From Paenibacillus senegalimassiliensis (lineage in GTDB: Bacteria > Bacillota > Bacilli > Paenibacillales > Paenibacillaceae): DNA of 64,000 nucleotides. Where the stretch lies: NCBI RefSeq assembly GCF_001486585.1, contig NZ_LN909045.1, positions 729,368-793,367 on the forward strand. The letters run 5' to 3'. Position 1 is the stretch's first letter. Every line of letters starts with the position of its first letter. Below are positions 62,755-64,000 of this stretch, in pieces. A program made the position numbers and the translations under genes. The notes beneath the pieces are model-generated. The model was given only the letters and a program-made list of their open reading frames with translations. It searched no databases and was not told where the DNA came from.

Positions 62755-63714
62755 ATGGATGTGCTAACACTACTTGGTCAATTACTTAATTCGACCCTGG
62801 TTTTCTCGACGGCTCTGATCTTCACGGCCCTTGGGGGAATTTTCTCGGAGCGCTCAGGCGTAGTTAACATCGGGCTGGAAGGCTTGATGATCTTTGGTGC
62901 ATTCGCTGCTGGGGTAGGTACTTATTATGCCCAAGAGGCGGGCATGGGGGCGTTTGCTCCATGGATAGGGGTACTGGCTGCCGTCATTATGGGGGGGCTA
63001 GGCGCGCTTATCCATGCAGTAGCTACGATTACGTTCAAAGCGGATCAAACGATCAGCGGGATTGTCATCAATTTCCTCGCTGCCGGATTGACCGTTTATA
63101 TTGTGAAACTTCTGTTCGACGGCTCTGCAGAAACGCCGCTGATCAATGTATTTCACAAGGTTCCGATTCCATTCCTTCGCGACATTCCGATTATCGGTGA
63201 GGGTTTGTTCAATGCTTATCCGACGACCTATCTGGCCTTGATTCTCGTGGTTGTCATTTACTTCGTCTTGTTCAAGACTCCGTTTGGGCTGCGGCTGCGT
63301 TCTGTCGGTGAACATCCAAGTGCGGCAGACACGCTGGGAGTTAACGTCACGAAGATGCGTTATATCGGCGTGCTGCTCAGTGGTATGCTGGGTGGTATCG
63401 GTGGTGCAACCATTACGTTGACCACTACCAGTACCTTTGCGCATAATACCATTTCCGGGCAAGGTTTTATTGCCATCGCGGCTATGATCTTCGGTAAATG
63501 GAATCCCCTGGGTGCCTTTGGTGCTGCAGTATTCTTCGGGTTCTCTCAGGCGATCCGCAACTACGTGCAATTGTTCGAATGGTCCAGAAGCATTCCGCAG
63601 GAATTCATCTTCATGATTCCTTATGTACTGACCATTATCGTACTTGTGGGAGCGGTAGGACGCTCTTCCGCACCATCAGCATTGGGGACTCCGTACGATC
63701 CAAGCAAACGATAA
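62755..63714 (+). CDS. Nucleoside ABC transporter permease (NupQ-like)
   Basis: The 319-residue permease has the family string RSGVVNIGLEGLMIFGA and DQTISGIVINF, followed by GVNVTKMRYIGVLLSGMLGGIGGA. With NupP it forms the membrane channel. It ends the operon, with a terminator 18 bp downstream. Confidence 0.93.
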   Translation: MDVLTLLGQLLNSTLVFSTALIFTALGGIFSERSGVVNIGLEGLMIFGAFAAGVGTYYAQEAGMGAFAPWIGVLAAVIMGGLGALIHAVATITFKADQTISGIVINFLAAGLTVYIVKLLFDGSAETPLINVFHKVPIPFLRDIPIIGEGLFNAYPTTYLALILVVVIYFVLFKTPFGLRLRSVGEHPSAADTLGVNVTKMRYIGVLLSGMLGGIGGATITLTTTSTFAHNTISGQGFIAIAAMIFGKWNPLGAFGAAVFFGFSQAIRNYVQLFEWSRSIPQEFIFMIPYVLTIIVLVGAVGRSSAPSALGTPYDPSKR

Positions 63715-63731
63715 TAGCATTTAATCCAGAG

Positions 63732-63758
63732 GGTTCCGTCTTTTGACGGAGCCTTTTT
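63732..63758 (+). terminator. Rho-independent terminator after nupQ
   Basis: GGTTCCGTC and GACGGAGCC (one mismatch) pair around TTTT and are followed by five T. Position fits the end of the transporter operon. Confidence 0.85.
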
Positions 63759-63932
63759 GGCATGGGCGAAACCGGGAGAGGCAAGCCCGAATTAGCCTGG
63801 CAGAGGCGATGGTGCAAGCACAGGGGGAGATTTGCGAATAGGTTAGGTTGAACACAACATAGTCGGCTGGAATGTTCGGACAGGGATGGATGTTCACGGC
63901 TATAGGATGTAACCTGACAGGAGGAGTTTGCG

Positions 63933-64000
63933 ATGGGCAAATCGGTGACAAGAAGAGAAGCCGGGAAATGGCTGGGCAAATCAATCACGGCTTATAAAAA
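63933..64000 (+). CDS. 5' end of an unidentified gene
   Basis: ATG 63933 is seven bases after AGGAGG (63920-63925). The open frame runs MGKSVTRREAGKWLGKSIT and continues past the window edge. The first 22 residues are basic and contain no recognised motif. Only the start is visible, so the product cannot be named. Confidence 0.6.
   Translation, partial: MGKSVTRREAGKWLGKSITAYK

Noticed and set aside
1-64000. CRISPR array, prophage, insertion sequence or toxin-antitoxin pair
   Set aside because: I read the window for regular spaced repeats, integrase, transposase and small-gene pairs; none was found. The XRE gene at 42577 is next to a membrane protein, not a toxin.

Overview
The window reads as chromosome of a spore-former-type Firmicute in the Paenibacillaceae, most likely Paenibacillus or a close relative. 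This rests on gene content: a copper-amine-oxidase-like stalk domain, Bacillus-type infC-rpmI-rplT, zwf-tal-gnd, a NupNOPQ-like nucleoside transporter, MnmL/MnmM and a UgtP-like glucosyltransferase. Strong GGAGG ribosome sites, frequent GTG/TTG starts and the absence of any outer-membrane secretin also fit. The genus is an inference. I see no phage, insertion sequence, CRISPR array, tRNA or rRNA gene.

Layout. 1-4.2 kb: the end of a stalk-domain protein, a NusG-domain-II protein, a YcgQ/YcgR permease pair behind a strong Zur-type operator, and ung with a CDP-alcohol phosphatidyltransferase. 4.3-9.1 kb: a pentose-phosphate operon (zwf-tal-gnd, minus strand) divergent from a LysR regulator. 9.4-11.9 kb: a MalT-like LuxR regulator.

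12.1-38.5 kb holds the centrepiece: 25 tightly packed, often overlapping plus-strand genes behind one clear sigma-A-type promoter. They interleave a Tad system (CpaE, CpaF, TadB, TadC, Flp-like pilin, CpaA-type peptidase, TadE and TadG-like proteins) with a type IVa system (PilB, PilC, pilins, PilM/N/O, PilT, PilD). Unusual extras are an FHA protein, a soluble Ser/Thr kinase, a receiver-like protein lacking its phospho-aspartate, a von Willebrand A secreted protein and a 595-residue beta-helix minor pilin. This is the best candidate for a little-described system: two pilus machines under shared phospho-signalling.

38.6-43.7 kb (minus): a beta-propeller lipoprotein, a histidine kinase/response regulator pair, an XRE regulator with a small membrane protein, and a HEAT-like protein. 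43.7-49 kb: an RlmCD-type methyltransferase divergent from recQ and a B12-binding radical SAM protein. 49.1-52.2 kb (minus): a hydrolase, a VOC protein, a 106-bp MITE-like palindromic element, and mnmM/mnmL for tRNA wobble uridine. 52.5-57.1 kb: trmB, a UgtP-like glucosyltransferase, a PAP2 phosphatase and a processive glycosyltransferase with a long leader. 57.1-58.6 kb: infC (AUU start) with an L20-type leader, rpmI and rplT. 58.9-63.7 kb: a BMP lipoprotein and nucleoside ABC transporter. The window ends inside a new gene at 63933.

Starts were chosen by ribosome-site spacing and family length; several differ from the longest possible reading frame and this is stated in each entry. Residue positions are approximate unless counted.
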